Positions 49,446 to 58,256 of a stretch of DNA of 64,000 bases are shown here, one piece after another. A program made the translations under genes and the position numbers. Every line of letters begins with the position of its first letter. Position 1 is the stretch's first letter. Source of the stretch: FEN-299 sp963717945 (GTDB lineage: Bacteria; Acidobacteriota; Vicinamibacteria; Vicinamibacterales; Fen-181); NCBI GenBank assembly GCA_963717945.1, contig CAVQXT010000003.1, forward strand, positions 496,001 through 560,000, in the 5' to 3' direction. The notes under the pieces were generated by a model. The model did not search any database. It worked only from the letters and a program-made list of their open reading frames with translations, and was not told the origin of the DNA.

Positions 49446-51800
49446 ATGCGCCGCGTCCCGCTGCCGCTTCTCCCTATCACCGTTCTCGTCGTCGCACTCT
49501 TCAGCTCGAGCGGCATCAAGACTGCGGCGCAGGCCCCATCCGTTCAACCACGCGCCGTGCTCACGGCGGCAGACTACACCCGCGCCGAGAGATTCCTGAC
49601 CGGCTACACGTCGCCGCTCGTGCTTCACGGCGCGGTCCGGCCGACCTGGCTGACCGGCGACGGCGACCAATTCTGGTACCGGGTCATTGTCGGTGAGGGA
49701 GGCGCCGCGGAGTTCGTGCTCGTCGATTCCGCAAAGCGCACAAAGGCGCCGGCTTTCGACCATGCCAAGCTGGCGGCGGCGCTGTCGGCGGCCGCGGGCG
49801 GCAAGTACGGCGCGACGCACCTGCCGTTCACGACGTTCGCCTACTCGGCCGACCGGCGCTCGATCGCGTTCACGGTCGACGGCCGCGGCTGGACCTGCGA
49901 GGTGAACGGCGCGTCGTGCTCGGCGGAGACGGGCCCGTCGGGCCCGCGCGACGAGGCGGTCTCGCCCGACGGCCGGCTGGCGGCGTTCATCCGCCGCGAC
50001 AACCTGTGGATTCGCGACCTCCCCACGGGAGCCGAGCGCCAGCTCACCACCGACGGCATTCCCGATTTCGGCTACGCCACCGACAACGCGGGATGGACGA
50101 AGAGCAACCGCCCGGTCCTGCTCTGGTCGCCAGACTCGAAGAAGATCGCGACCTTCCAGCAGGACCAGCGCGGCGTCGGCGAGATGTATCTCGTCAACAC
50201 GCAGGTCGGACACCCCCGGCTCGAGGCGTGGAAATACCCCCTCCCGGGCGACGCCACGGTGACCACCATCCAGCGCGTCGTCATCCACCTCGACGGCCCG
50301 CGCGTCGTGCGCCTGAAGATGGGCCCCGACCAGCACCGCGGCACGGTCACCGACGACATCAAACGGGAAGACGGCGCGTGGGACGACGTGCAGTGGAGCG
50401 CCGACGCGAAGACGCTGGCCTTCGTGTCGACCTCGCGAGACCACAAGGTGGAGCAGCTCCGAGTGGCCGACGCCGACACCGGCGCCGTGCGGGACGTGTT
50501 CGAGGAGAAGGCCGCCACCTACTTCGAGTCCGGGATGGGCTCGGCGAACTGGCGGTTCCTGCCCGCGTCGAGCGAGTTCATCTGGCTCTCCGAGCGCGAC
50601 GACTGGGCGCACCTGTATCTCTACGATCTCCAGACGGGCGCGCTGAAGAACCGGATTACCTCGGGCGAGGGCAACGTCGCCGAGGTCCTGCGCGTGGACG
50701 AGAAGAGCCGGCAGATCTGGTTCGTCGGCGTCGGCCGCGAGAAGGGGCGCGACCCGTACTTCCGCCACGTCTACCGGGTCGGCTTCGACGGGAAGAACCT
50801 CTCGCTGCTCACGCCGGCCGAGGGCGACCACGACGTGTCGCTCTCGCCGTCCGGGCGCGTCTTCGTGGACACCTGCTCGCGGCCCGACCAGAAGCCCGCC
50901 AGCGTGCTCCGCGCCGCCGACGGCCGGCAAATGCTGGCGCTCGAGGACGCCGACCTCTCGAGGCTCGTCGCCGCGGGCTGGAAGCCGCCGATCCCCTTCA
51001 CCGTGAAGGCGCGCGACGGCGTCACCGATCTCTACGGCCTGATGTTCCGTCCGACCGGGTTCGACCCGTCCAGGAAGTACCCCGTCATCGACAACATCTA
51101 TCCGGGCCCGCAGACGGGCAGCGTCGGCAGCCGCAGCTTCGCCCCCTCGCGCTCCGACGCCCAGGCGCTTGCCGAACTCGGCTTCATCGTCGTGCAGATT
51201 GACGGGATGGGGACGCCGTGGCGGTCGAAGTCGTTTCACGATGCCTACTACGGCAACATGGGCGACAACACGCTGCCCGACCAGGTGACCGGCATCAGGC
51301 AGCTCGCCCAGCGCTACTCGTGGATCGACATCGACCGCGTCGGGATCTACGGCGGATCGGGCGGCGGGTTCGCGACGGCCGACGCGATGTTCCGGTACCC
51401 GGACTTCTTCACGGTCGGCGTCGCGGCGTCGGGCAACCACGACAACCGCGGGTACGAGGACGACTGGGGCGAGAAGTGGCAGGGGCTGCTCGAGAGGAGA
51501 CCCGACGGCACGTCGAACTACGACGACCAGGCCAACGAGAACCACGCGATGAACCTGAAGGGGAGGCTGCTCCTCGCCCACGGCACGATGGACGACAACG
51601 TGCCGCCCTACAACACGCTGCTCGTGGTGGACGCGCTCATCAAGGCGAACAAGGACTTCGACCTGATCCTGTTCCCCAACCGCGGCCACGGCCTCGGCGA
51701 GGCCTACATGGTCCGCCGCCGGTGGGACTACTTCGTGGAGCACCTGCTCGGCGCGGCGCCGCCGAAGGAGTTCGAGCTGCGCCTCTCGCCGGCACGGTGA
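49446..51800 (+). CDS. Exported S9 prolyl oligopeptidase-family peptidase (DPP IV-like)
   Basis: A 784-residue relative of the enzyme at 41969. It has a signal peptide (MRRVPLPLLPITVLVVALFSS), a propeller domain, and a C-terminal hydrolase domain with Ser in IYGGSGGGFATAD, Asp in HGTMDDNVPPYNT and His in NRGHGLG. The charged insertion of its relative is missing. ATG at 49446 has GGAGG upstream and is chosen over 49425. An upstream family A minisatellite separates it from the ABC permease. Likely an extracytoplasmic dipeptidyl peptidase. Confidence 0.9.
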   Translation: MRRVPLPLLPITVLVVALFSSSGIKTAAQAPSVQPRAVLTAADYTRAERFLTGYTSPLVLHGAVRPTWLTGDGDQFWYRVIVGEGGAAEFVLVDSAKRTKAPAFDHAKLAAALSAAAGGKYGATHLPFTTFAYSADRRSIAFTVDGRGWTCEVNGASCSAETGPSGPRDEAVSPDGRLAAFIRRDNLWIRDLPTGAERQLTTDGIPDFGYATDNAGWTKSNRPVLLWSPDSKKIATFQQDQRGVGEMYLVNTQVGHPRLEAWKYPLPGDATVTTIQRVVIHLDGPRVVRLKMGPDQHRGTVTDDIKREDGAWDDVQWSADAKTLAFVSTSRDHKVEQLRVADADTGAVRDVFEEKAATYFESGMGSANWRFLPASSEFIWLSERDDWAHLYLYDLQTGALKNRITSGEGNVAEVLRVDEKSRQIWFVGVGREKGRDPYFRHVYRVGFDGKNLSLLTPAEGDHDVSLSPSGRVFVDTCSRPDQKPASVLRAADGRQMLALEDADLSRLVAAGWKPPIPFTVKARDGVTDLYGLMFRPTGFDPSRKYPVIDNIYPGPQTGSVGSRSFAPSRSDAQALAELGFIVVQIDGMGTPWRSKSFHDAYYGNMGDNTLPDQVTGIRQLAQRYSWIDIDRVGIYGGSGGGFATADAMFRYPDFFTVGVAASGNHDNRGYEDDWGEKWQGLLERRPDGTSNYDDQANENHAMNLKGRLLLAHGTMDDNVPPYNTLLVVDALIKANKDFDLILFPNRGHGLGEAYMVRRRWDYFVEHLLGAAPPKEFELRLSPAR

Positions 51801-51817
51801 CGGCAGGCCTGAAGGCC

Positions 51818-51919
51818 CGCCCTACACACGGAGCCGCCCTACACACGGCCCCGCCCTACACACGGCCCCGCCCTACACACGGAGCCGCCCTACACACGGC
51901 CCCGCCCTACACACGGCCC
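51818..51919. repeat. 17-bp minisatellite, six copies
   Basis: The unit CGCCCTACACACGGCCC (alternating with CGGAGC at the end) repeats six times at an exact 17-bp period. Degenerate copies follow to about 51945, then a CCCTTTAGGGC palindrome that overlaps the stop codon of the opposing gene (51978-51980). Confidence 0.9.
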
Positions 51920-51977
51920 CGCCCACACGGCCCGGCCCTACGCCCGGTCCTGCATCGTCCGTGTGTAGGCCGGCCCT

Positions 51978-54101
51978 TTAGGGCTGGCGCTGGCGCCCGG
52001 CGAGATTCGCCCGGCAGGCCTCAATGGCGGCGTCGATCATGGCTACCGCGTCGGCGCGGCCGGCGGCGGTGGCGAGCGCGCGTGCCTTGTCGAGCGTGGC
52101 CAGCGCCTCCTGCCATCGGCTCGCCCGGCCGTACGCCTGGGCGAGGGCGAACTGCACGTCGGCCGAATCCGGCGAAAGGCGCGCGGCCTGCTCGAACGAC
52201 GCGAGCGCCTCGGCCTCCCGCCCCGCGTCGTTCAGCGCCTCGGCCAGGTTGAAGGCGATGGCGGCGTTTGTCGGCTGGAGCCGTGCGGCGGCCTTCAAAT
52301 GCTCGATCGCCCCGGGCAGGTTCCCGGCATCCCGCATCGCCAGCGCCAGGTTGCTGTGCGCCTCGGCGTAGTCCCCCTTGAGCCGCAGGGCCGCCTCGTA
52401 CCGGGTGATGGCACCCGCGGTGTCGCCTGCCGCCTGGAGCGCGTTCGCGAGGTTGAACTGCCCGCGCGCATCGTCCGGCCGGAGGCGCGCGGCCTCCCGA
52501 AAGGCCGCCACCGCGCCCGCCAGGTCCCCCGTCTCCCGCCTCGCCAGCGCGAGCGCGCTCTGCGCGTCGAAATCGTCCGGCGAGAGTCGCACGGCCGTGG
52601 AAAATTCCTCGAGCGACTTCTGCCGGTCGCCCATCCGCTCGTACGCCACGCCGAGATTGAAATGCGGCGGTCCGTAGCCGGGCGCGGCCGCGGCGGCCCG
52701 CTCCAGCCACGGCACGGCCTCGGCCGCGCGGCCCAGGCTGATGAGCGCCGTCCCCATGTTGACGTTGGTGTCGTCCGCGGTCGGCACGATCGGCAGGTAG
52801 GCGAGGACGGCGACCACGACGCCAATGACCAGGCCCGGCACCCATTCGCGCCGGGCGCGAATGGCCGCCGGCGCCGTCGCGACGGCCGCGCCCGCCAGCA
52901 GCAGGACCGCGGGCACTATCGGATACCGGTAGCGGGCGAGCACGTAGAAGAGGGCGACCGACAAAGCGAGGCTGCCCGCCACGCCGTAGAGCAGCGCGAA
53001 TCGCTTCCATTCGCGGCGGGTCACCCAGGCGCCGAATGCCGCCAGCGCAAGTACAAGACCGAAAGTGATGGGGATGTTGAGTACAGCCGACGATTCCCGG
53101 TAGACCTCGATCGACTCGGTGTCGACCAGTTCCGCGGCGTTGAGCGTCAGCAGGAGCTTGCGGCCCATGAGCGCCAGCCACTGGCCGGGCGCCTGGCGGA
53201 TGTCGCGGACCGCCCGCGCCATCCAGTAGCCCGACACTTCACCCGGCGACAGGCGCCGGCCCGCCGCCTCCTCCGCCAGTCTCGTCGCATCGTCGCGCTC
53301 GAAGGTGGCATTGCCGTGACCGGCCACGAGCGGCACGTAGGAGCCAATGGCGCCGGCGTGGTTGCCGATGTAGAAGTTCGGCCCGGCCTGCGACGTCGAG
53401 ATCAGGAACTCGCCGCCGGCGTACGCGTTGCGCAGGCCGACCGGGAGCACCGCCGCCGCGACGCCCAGCGTGAAGACCGCCGCCCACGCCACGCGCGCGC
53501 GGGTCGGGACCGCGCGGAAGAAGAACCACAGCCAGGCGAGGACGACCGGGTAGAGGACGCGCGCGTTCTCGCGATTGAGCATGAACGCGCCGAGCGCGAG
53601 GCCCGCGCCGGCCAGCCAGGCCCAGCGGCGGCGATCCATGAACTCGCCGAGCAGGACCAGCAGCAGGACGACGAGGAAGAGGTCGAGTGACGACTTCTGG
53701 AGGAGGCCGTCGAAGAAGATGGCCGGCGGGTAGATCGCCAGGATGGCCCCGGCGATGAGGCCGGCGCGCGGGCCGACGAAACGCCGGCCAGCCACCGCGA
53801 GCAGCGCGCAGGCCGACGCGCCGAGCGCCGCCTGGATCAGGCGGACGGCCAGGAGGGAGTGACCGACGACGGCGAACACGACGCCGAGCAGGTAGGGATA
53901 GAGCGGGGCCTGGTAGAAGACGCCGCTCCCGAGCCAGTCGCCGGCGGCGATTTGCTGCGCCCAGGCATCGTACTGCCTCGCGTCGCCGATGAGGACCGTG
54001 GCGAGGGGCGTGCCGGCGAGTTCGGCCAGGTGGACAAGGCGGAGGAGGACTGCCAGGCCGGCGACGAGTCCGAGCCACCTGATCCAGTGCTTCGAAGCCA
54101 T
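51978..54101 (-). CDS. GT-C (family 39-like) membrane glycosyltransferase with C-terminal TPR domain
   Basis: A 707-residue protein. The N-terminal half has about ten to twelve transmembrane helices with the GT-C-type loop IGDARQYDAWAQQI after the first one, as in polyprenyl-phosphate-sugar-dependent mannosyltransferases. The C-terminal part (about 475-700) is a series of TPR repeats with A-L-G/A-x-x-Y-x-A-x patterns (GPPHFNLGVAYERMG, ARGQFNLANALQAAG, AEAHSNLALAMRDAG). It probably glycosylates exported proteins or lipids, the TPR part binding partners. ATG at 54101 is chosen because the longer frame has no export or binding-site support. It is divergent to the frameshifted gene at 54120. Confidence 0.83.
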   Translation of the reverse strand: MASKHWIRWLGLVAGLAVLLRLVHLAELAGTPLATVLIGDARQYDAWAQQIAAGDWLGSGVFYQAPLYPYLLGVVFAVVGHSLLAVRLIQAALGASACALLAVAGRRFVGPRAGLIAGAILAIYPPAIFFDGLLQKSSLDLFLVVLLLVLLGEFMDRRRWAWLAGAGLALGAFMLNRENARVLYPVVLAWLWFFFRAVPTRARVAWAAVFTLGVAAAVLPVGLRNAYAGGEFLISTSQAGPNFYIGNHAGAIGSYVPLVAGHGNATFERDDATRLAEEAAGRRLSPGEVSGYWMARAVRDIRQAPGQWLALMGRKLLLTLNAAELVDTESIEVYRESSAVLNIPITFGLVLALAAFGAWVTRREWKRFALLYGVAGSLALSVALFYVLARYRYPIVPAVLLLAGAAVATAPAAIRARREWVPGLVIGVVVAVLAYLPIVPTADDTNVNMGTALISLGRAAEAVPWLERAAAAAPGYGPPHFNLGVAYERMGDRQKSLEEFSTAVRLSPDDFDAQSALALARRETGDLAGAVAAFREAARLRPDDARGQFNLANALQAAGDTAGAITRYEAALRLKGDYAEAHSNLALAMRDAGNLPGAIEHLKAAARLQPTNAAIAFNLAEALNDAGREAEALASFEQAARLSPDSADVQFALAQAYGRASRWQEALATLDKARALATAAGRADAVAMIDAAIEACRANLAGRQRQP

Positions 54102-54119
54102 GCCGGCCGAGCATAACAT

Positions 54120-56625
54120 GTGGTGCCTCGGATAGAATTCTCGGGACATGACCAAATCGCGCCGGCGAATCGGACCGGGCCGCACGATGTCTGCGAGCCC
54201 CCCGTCGCCTGCTCCGCTCTCGACTCGTTCCGCCCGCCCCGGGCGTCTTCGTTCGCGCCGGACCGCTGGCTGCTGGCCGCCGGGTTGTCGGCGATCACGC
54301 TCGCGGCGTTTGCCGCCGTGCGGCGGTACGGCTACGTGTCGGTGGACGACCATATCTACGTCACAGGCAACGCGCAGGTGCTCGCGGGCCTCACCTGGTC
54401 AAGCGTGGCCTGGGCGTTCACCACGACGCACGCCAACTTCTGGCATCCCCTGACCTGGCTCTCGCTGATGCTCGACGTGCAACTGTTCGGGGTGAACCCG
54501 GGGGCGATTCACGTCACGAGCCTGATGCTCCACCTGGCCAGCACGCTCGCGCTGTTCGCCGCGCTGTCGCGCATGACCGGCAGGCCCGGCCCGAGCGCGT
54601 TTGTGGCCGCGCTGTTCGCCGTGCATCCGCTGCACGTCGAATCGGTGGCGTGGATTTCCCAGCGCAAGGACGTCCTGAGCACCTTCTTCATGGTGCTCGC
54701 GATCTGGAGCTACGCCGTCTACGTCGATCGCCGGCGGCTCGGGCAGGCCCTCCCTGGCGGCGTCGCTTGGCGTGCTCGGGCTGTTCGCGCTCGGCCTGAT
54801 GGCCAAGCCGATGCTGGTGACGCTGCCGTTCGTGCTGTTGCTCCTCGACTGGTGGCCGCTCGGTCGCGCGTCCAGGCCCTCGGGCGGCGAGGGCGGCCGG
54901 ACGGCGCGCGCGGCGGCCTGGCGTTCGCGACTCCCGCTTGTCGTTGAGAAGTTACCGCTGTTCGCGGCTGGCCGGGGCTTCCGCGGTGGTCGCGTTTCTC
55001 GCGCAGCAACACGGCGGTGCGGTGGGCGGACTCCAGTCGTTTCCGCTCGATGGGCCGCCTGGCCAACGCGCTCCACTCCTACATCGCCTATATCGGGCAG
55101 ATGTTCTGGCCGGTCGGCCTCGTGGCGTTCTACCCCTATCCCCAGGTCGCCGCCGTGTGGCCGGCCATCGCCGCCCTGCTCGCGCTGGTTGCCGTCACGG
55201 CGGCCGTCGCGTATGCCGCGCGCCGACATTCGTACCTGGCGGTGGGCTGGCTCTGGTACGTCGGGACGCTGCTCCCGGTGTCGGGCCTGGTGCAGGTGGG
55301 CAGCCACGCGATGGCCGACCGCTACACCTACGTGCCGCTCATCGGCCTCTTCGTGATGGTGGCCTGGGGCGCAGCCGACCTGGCCGGCCGCGCTCGCCTG
55401 CCCCGCGGCGTGCTGGCCGGGGCGTCGTGCGCCGCGCTGCTGGCGTGCACCGTGCTGACGACGGCGCAGGTCGGGACGTGGAAGGACAGCGTGGCCCTGT
55501 GGCAGCACGCGCTCGACGTGATGCCCGACAACTATTACGCGCACAACGGCCTCGGCCTCGAACTCGGCAAGACAGGGCCGGAATGGCGAGGCGCGGGCAG
55601 AGTTCATCGAGGCGTCCCGGCTGGCTCCGGGCTTCCCGAACGGCCACAACAATCTCGGACTGCTGCTCGCCGACGAGAACCGGCCGGACGAGGCGGTCGC
55701 CGAGTTCAGGAAGGCCCTCGATCTCAATCCCGACTACGTCCAGGCGCATATCAACCTGGGAACGCCCTGCTGAAGACCCGCAAGACGGGAGGAGGCGCTG
55801 GCGCACTTCGCCGAGGCCGTGCGCGTCGCGCCGGACTCGGCCGAGGCCCGGACGGACCTGGGCAACGCCCTGCTCGAAACGGCGCAGCCGGATGCGGCAA
55901 TCGAGCAGCTCGCGCGCCGTCGCGCTCCACCCGGATTACGCGCCGCCACTCACTACGACCTCGCCAACGCGCTGCAGCGGGCCGGGACGTCTGGCCGAAG
56001 CGGTCGAGCGGTACCGGCGCGGCGCTCGGCTGCAGCCGCCGGCCGACTCGGTCGAGACCCACAACAACCTCGGAGCCACGCTCCTTCGCCTGGGACGTCT
56101 CGAGCGAGGCCGCCGCCGAGTTCAACGAGGCGCTGCGAATCGACCCGGGTTCGGCCCGCGCGCTCAACAACCTCGGAAACCTGGAGCTTCAGGCCGGTCA
56201 CCCGGCTGCCGCGGCCGACAAGTACCGCGCGGCGATCCGGCACGCCCCCGCCGATGCCGGACGCGCACATGAATCTCGGCATCGCCCTGGCCGACCTCGG
56301 CCAACTGGACGAGGCCGAGCGCGAGCAGCGTCTGGCCGTGCACTTGGCGCCAGAACTCCTCCAACGCGCACTACAATCTGGGGAGCACGCTCGAACAGCG
56401 CGGCCGCCTCGAGGAGGCGGTGGCCGAGTACGAGGAGACGCTCCGGCTCGAAGGGTCGTCGGCCGATCTGCAGTGCGCCCTCGGCTCGACGCTCGAGCGC
56501 CTGGGCCGCGCCAGCGACGCCGAGGCGCAGTATCGCGAGGCGCTGAGGCTGAATCCGAGATCATGCCGACGCGGCAGCCGGCCGGCCAGGCTCGCTCGAG
56601 GCCGCGAAGGCGCCCGCAGTCATGA
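54120..56625 (+). pseudogene. TMTC-like GT-C/TPR protein broken by about thirteen single-base indels
   Basis: The reading frame changes repeatedly, but each piece continues the same protein. The order is membrane helices with the family motifs VSVDDHIYV, WHPLTWLSLMLD, HPLHVESVAWISQRKDVLS, MAKPMLVTLPF and SYIAYIGQMFWP, then TPR repeats (NGHNNLGLLLADENR, THNNLGATLLRLGR, ALNNLGNLELQAGH, HMNLGIALADLG). Breaks were placed near 54745, 54966, 55051, 55578, 55760, 55788, 55917, 55950, 55986, 56105, 56259, 56353 and 56558. Eleven are +1 and two are -1. Codon composition stays coding-like between them. Either a very recent pseudogene or a low-accuracy consensus stretch. The start is unclear; the true end probably overlaps the GT9 start. 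Confidence 0.7.
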
Positions 56626-57836
56626 AGACATCGACGCTGAGGACCGTGGACCGCGTGGTCGGCGTGCCCTCGTGCGCGCTGCTGACCCTGCACCGGCGCC
56701 TGTTCGGCCGCCGGCCGGCGGGCCCCGTCGAGCGGATCCTGTTCGTGAAACTGGCCGAGCAGGGGTCCACCGTCCTCGCCGAGACGGCGATCCGCGACGC
56801 GATCGCCCGCGTCGGCCGCGACCACGTGTTCTTCCTCGTGTTCGAGGAGAACCGGTTCATCCTCGACGTGATGGGCCTCGTCCCGGAGGGCAACGTCGTC
56901 ACGATCGACGCCTCGTCGCCAGCGGCGGTCGTCGCGTCGACGTTCCGGGCGCTTCGGCGCCTGCGAGCGTTCGGAATCGACACCGCCATCGACCTGGAGT
57001 TCTTCGCCCGGTCGTCCGCGATCCTGGCCTACATGAGCGGCGCCGCCCGTCGCATCGGCCTGCACCCCTGCGAGGGGGCGGGCCCCTGGCGCGGCGACCT
57101 GCTCACGCATCGCCTGAACTACAACCCTTACGTCCACACGGGAGACCTGTTTCGCCTGCTGGTGGCCGCCCTCGACCACCCGCCCGACCGGTTCCCGGCA
57201 TATGACGAGACACCGCCGCCGAGCGGTCCGGCCTCCGAGCCCCGTCCCCCGGCGCCTGCCGATCTGGAGGCGGTCGAAGGCATGCTGCGCGAGTGGACGG
57301 GCAGCGCCGCGGTGCCGCCGATCGTGCTGCTCAATGCGAACTGCGGGGACCTGGTGCCGCTCCGCCGGTGGGCCGAAGACCGTTACATCGCGCTGGCGCG
57401 GCGCCTGCTCGACGCGCGGCCGGACCTGCGCATCGTCTTCACCGGCCGCCCGGACGAAGCGCCCGGGGCCGAGCGGCTGGCGCGGGCCGTGGCGTCGCCG
57501 CGGTGCGTGTCGCTGGCCGGCCGCACCACGCTCGGCCAGTTGCTGGCCCTGTATTCGCTCTCCCAGGTGCTGGTGACCAACGACAGCGGGCCGGCTCACT
57601 TCGCCACGCTCACGCCAATCGACGTGGTGACGCTGTTCGGCCCCGAGACGCCGTCCCTGTTTGCCGCGCGCACTCCGCGCAATCACGTGCTGTGGGCGGG
57701 CCTGGCCTGCAGCCCCTGCGTCAGCGCCTTCAACAATCGCCTCTCGGATTGCCGCGACAACGTCTGCATGCAGCGGATCCCCGTGGACGACGTGTTTGCG
57801 GAGACCGTCGCGGCGCTCGGCCGACGCCTCCGCTGA
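56622..57836 (+). CDS. Glycosyltransferase family 9 (heptosyltransferase-like) protein
   Basis: A 404-residue GT9-type protein with two Rossmann-like halves. N-terminal: VERILFVKLAEQGSTVLAETAIRDA. C-terminal: VLVTNDSGPAHFATLTPIDVVTLFGPETP and a cysteine-rich end (LACSPCVSAFNNRLSDCRDNVCM) as in ADP-heptose:LPS heptosyltransferase relatives. It transfers a sugar from a nucleotide donor, most likely to lipopolysaccharide or another surface glycan. The ATG overlaps the likely stop of the upstream broken gene (ATGA). No frameshift is present here, although the gene directly upstream is full of them. Confidence 0.87.
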   Translation: MKTSTLRTVDRVVGVPSCALLTLHRRLFGRRPAGPVERILFVKLAEQGSTVLAETAIRDAIARVGRDHVFFLVFEENRFILDVMGLVPEGNVVTIDASSPAAVVASTFRALRRLRAFGIDTAIDLEFFARSSAILAYMSGAARRIGLHPCEGAGPWRGDLLTHRLNYNPYVHTGDLFRLLVAALDHPPDRFPAYDETPPPSGPASEPRPPAPADLEAVEGMLREWTGSAAVPPIVLLNANCGDLVPLRRWAEDRYIALARRLLDARPDLRIVFTGRPDEAPGAERLARAVASPRCVSLAGRTTLGQLLALYSLSQVLVTNDSGPAHFATLTPIDVVTLFGPETPSLFAARTPRNHVLWAGLACSPCVSAFNNRLSDCRDNVCMQRIPVDDVFAETVAALGRRLR

Positions 57837-58256
57837 CGCCGGCGGATCCCGTATTTCGGACTCGCGGCGTCTTGTTTCGCCCCGCCTCCACCCCCTCGGT
57901 TTTCGTTGACACCCTCCGGCCGATGTGATGATATACGCCACAATTTCCGCCAAGCAGCAGGGTCTTCCTGCACGTGTCGTCGTTTGGCGTTTCTTGCATT
58001 CGAATCCGATTACCGTGCTGTTGCCGGGTGATCCGAAATCCTGATCGGTGGTCACCCTGGGGTCGTAGCGTAAGTCGGGGTGTCGATTTTCTCTATCGCC
58101 CCCTTTCCCGCGCCAGGCTCGGCGCACCCGTCGTCACTGTCTCACTCGGCTCGGCTCGTTCGGCTCGCTCGTTGAGGGGTAGCCTACCTGTTGTTCGGCG
58201 CTTGTGTTCGGTGAGTCCGTCGGGTGGGCGGCTTGCCAGCGCCATGAGGAGGACCG
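57837..58256. other. Long untranslated leader of the TonB receptor gene
   Basis: A 420-base region with lower GC than its surroundings and no credible gene. A promoter lies near its left part, leaving about 310 bases of leader before the start codon, with AGGAGG just ahead of it. No recognisable cobalamin, TPP or other riboswitch core was seen by eye. Confidence 0.55.
57906..57934 (+). promoter_or_regulatory. Sigma-70-type promoter of the TonB receptor gene
   Basis: A perfect TTGACA at 57906-57911 and TGATAT at 57929-57934 with a 17-base spacer, at the AT-rich edge of the leader. It is the best -35 box seen in the window. Confidence 0.6.

Noticed and set aside
57837..58256. Cobalamin riboswitch before the TonB receptor
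   Set aside because: No B12-box core could be recognised in the leader by eye.
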